This document shows positions 13,242-14,781 of a DNA stretch of 14,781 bases, in pieces. Under the pieces are notes generated by a model, which saw only the letters and a list, made by a program, of their open reading frames with translations, had not been told where the DNA came from and did no database searches. Source of the DNA: Deltaproteobacteria bacterium (GTDB taxonomy: Bacteria > Desulfobacterota > Syntrophia > Syntrophales > UBA2210); the NCBI GenBank assembly GCA_030603465.1, contig JAUVXT010000032.1, positions 1-14,781 of the forward strand. The letters are read 5' to 3'. Made by a program: the position numbers and the translations under genes. The stretch's first letter is position 1. Each line of letters starts with the position of its first letter.

Positions 13242-14593
13242 GTTAGTAATTTCAGGAATATGGTTGCCAGACCGAGAAAAGAAAGAAATCCGAATGCATC
13301 CGTGAAGGCTGTCAGAAAAATATGCGATCCCAGGGCCGGGTCCGATTTCAGCCATTTGAGACTGAGGGGAATCAGGGTTCCTGCCAATGTGCCGACAAAT
13401 ATGTTTATAATCATAGCCAGTCCGAGAACGAGGCCCAATACGGGGATACCTTTCCAGAGATAGGCTATAATACCGATGACTACTCCAACGGAAACGCCGT
13501 TGAAAATCCCCACGAATATCTGTTTGTATAGCGCCTTTTTAGAATTTTTAAAGGTGATATCGCCCAGGGCAAGCCCCCTTACAATCAGGGTCAGGGTCTG
13601 GCTGCCCGCGTTTCCACCGAGGCCTGCAACAACAGGCATAAAAACGGCAAGCACAACCATTATCTTGATGGTATCCTCAAAAAATCCGATAACAAGGGCG
13701 GATATAAGGGCCGTCAGCAGGTTGAGATAGAGCCAGGGGAGTCTCTTCTTGACGGAACTCATGGGACTGTTGAACACACTGTCATCCTCGTTCAGACCGG
13801 CAATCCTGTACAGGTCTTCCGATGTTTCTTCCTGCATTACATCGACTATATCATCGACGGTAATCCTCCCCAGTAAATGGTTTGCGTCATCAACGACGGG
13901 GAGGGCGATCAGGTCGTACTTTTCGAACATTCGCGCGACTTCTTCCTGATCGACATCGGTGTGGACGCTGGGAATGGATTGATCGATAGTCTCGGAAACG
14001 AGCTGAGTTCTCTTGCTGATTATCAGTTTTTGAAGGGGGATAGTGCCTACCAATCGGTCTTCTTTATCGATGACAAAGACGTTGTATACGTCTTCGATCT
14101 CGTCGGAGATATTTACGATGGTTTTGACGGCGTCCATCACCGTTGCATCTTCCCGGATGGAGATAAGTTCTGACTGCATGATGCCGCCTGCCGTATCCTC
14201 ATCATATTTCAAGAGTTCCTTGACTTCTTCAGACTCTTCAGGCTCAATTCCGTCCAGTACTGTTTTTGCCTGGTCTTCATCCAATTCGGCAATTAAGTCG
14301 GCCGCATCGTCCGAGTCCATTTCCTCAATGATCTCGGTCAGTTTTTGGTCGGAAAGGTCTTCAATGATCTGTTCTTTGGAGATGTCGCTCAGCTCCAGGA
14401 TGACGTCGGATGCCTTTTCGATATCGAGGAGGGAAAAGAGACGGATCTTTTCCTCCTCTTTCAGATTGTCGATGAGATCGGCGATGTCTGCGTGATGAAG
14501 TTTCGAAAATAGAGTGATGATATCGAATTCCCTCTTAAGCTCGATATCCTGTTTTAACTGGTTGAGATGATCCACTTCTTTAAATTTTTTCAT
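13238..14593 (-). CDS. mgtE: MgtE magnesium channel/transporter
   Basis: This 451-residue inner-membrane Mg2+ channel has the full MgtE layout. An acidic N domain (about 10-130; HHADIADLIDNL, EEMDSDDAADLIAELDEDQA) is followed by the linker ELLKYDEDTAGGIMQSELI and two CBS domains (about 138-260). A connecting helix (SVKKRLPWLYLNLL) leads to about five membrane helices (about 283-451). The selectivity signature GGNAGSQTLTLIVRGLALG is intact in the second or third helix. The N and CBS domains sense cytosolic Mg2+ and close the pore when it is plentiful. The start ATG at 14593 has only a weak upstream ribosome binding site. Its TGA overlaps the recO start, making an mgtE-recO transcription unit that may extend to glyQS. 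Confidence 0.96.
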   Translation of the reverse strand: MKKFKEVDHLNQLKQDIELKREFDIITLFSKLHHADIADLIDNLKEEEKIRLFSLLDIEKASDVILELSDISKEQIIEDLSDQKLTEIIEEMDSDDAADLIAELDEDQAKTVLDGIEPEESEEVKELLKYDEDTAGGIMQSELISIREDATVMDAVKTIVNISDEIEDVYNVFVIDKEDRLVGTIPLQKLIISKRTQLVSETIDQSIPSVHTDVDQEEVARMFEKYDLIALPVVDDANHLLGRITVDDIVDVMQEETSEDLYRIAGLNEDDSVFNSPMSSVKKRLPWLYLNLLTALISALVIGFFEDTIKIMVVLAVFMPVVAGLGGNAGSQTLTLIVRGLALGDITFKNSKKALYKQIFVGIFNGVSVGVVIGIIAYLWKGIPVLGLVLGLAMIINIFVGTLAGTLIPLSLKWLKSDPALGSHIFLTAFTDAFGFLSFLGLATIFLKLLT

Positions 14594-14781
14594 AATTGCA
14601 CCGGCATAGTAAAAATTAATTTTTGCAAGGGTTATATCCCCCGCTGCTTGCGGAGGGGCAGTTCATTCACCATAAATTAACACTTCTTCTTCAATACTAC
14701 AAGAAATTAGACGACAGGACAGTCAAAAATGACAGTCCCGTAAAAGTCCGGATTCGAGCATTTTGGGGAAAAGATTATTGC
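14594..14781. other. Upstream region of mgtE
   Basis: No gene is seen. On the minus strand a weak promoter-like pair, TTGTAG and TAATTT with 17-base spacing, lies near 14675-14703. A C/G-rich hairpin (CCCC-CGC-TGCTT-GCG-GAGGGG, about 14639-14658) sits between it and the start. GGACAGTCA and TGACAGTCC (14717-14725 and 14730-14738) form an imperfect inverted repeat that also contains a direct GACAGTC repeat, a possible binding site or part of another dispersed repeat. Confidence 0.3.

Noticed and set aside
13242..13355. A 38-residue N-terminal extension of RecO
   Set aside because: It overlaps the mgtE 3' end and does not resemble RecO. The ATGA-coupled start at 13241 begins with the conserved N-terminus.
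1..14781. CRISPR array, tRNA or rRNA genes
   Set aside because: No regularly spaced repeats, and no tRNA cloverleaf or rRNA signature was seen on either strand.

Overview
The window reads as a Gram-negative bacterial chromosome, most likely a deltaproteobacterium (Desulfobacterota). That placement is an inference from the two-subunit glycyl-tRNA synthetase genes next to recO and mgtE, the uup/slyX/yehS-type genes, and the dispersed palindromic intergenic repeats. Backbone genes of balanced base composition lie at both ends (about 1-2260 and 9000-14781). Between them is a visibly AT-rich accessory block (about 2280-8900).

Left backbone, plus strand: the 3' end of a Uup-type ABC-F ATPase, a 41-codon leader-like ORF coupled to a spermidine-synthase-fold methyltransferase-like gene, slyX, and a DUF1456 (YehS) gene. 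Right backbone, minus strand, in transcription order: mgtE (Mg2+ channel), recO (4-base ATGA overlap with mgtE), glyQ and glyS. Palindromic repeat elements sit in the recO-glyQ, glyQ-glyS and post-glyS gaps. One of them supplies the last codons and stop of glyS.

Accessory block: it is bounded by a 74-bp direct repeat of the glyS 3' coding end (2282-2355 and 9018-9091, one mismatch). Inside are a decayed MvaI/BcnI-like restriction endonuclease gene, one strong and one good attC-like integron recombination site (3197-3267 and 3380-3444), a long imperfect hairpin, then a tight four-gene operon (3500-8528), a half attC-like motif and an intrinsic terminator. No integrase or transposase gene is visible, so the block resembles an integron-cassette remnant lacking its integrase.

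The operon is the most interesting content. It encodes an opine (octopine/nopaline-family) dehydrogenase, a single-chain B12-dependent mutase resembling a fusion of glutamate mutase S and E subunits, a D-Ala-D-Ala-ligase-like ATP-grasp ligase, and an ornithine/alanine-racemase-family PLP enzyme. The genes overlap or abut and so are probably co-expressed. Together they suggest a compact, to my knowledge uncharacterised pathway: a racemised and/or carbon-skeleton-rearranged amino acid is made, ligated to another amino acid, and/or reductively condensed with a 2-oxo acid. The order of steps, the substrates and the product cannot be read from sequence.
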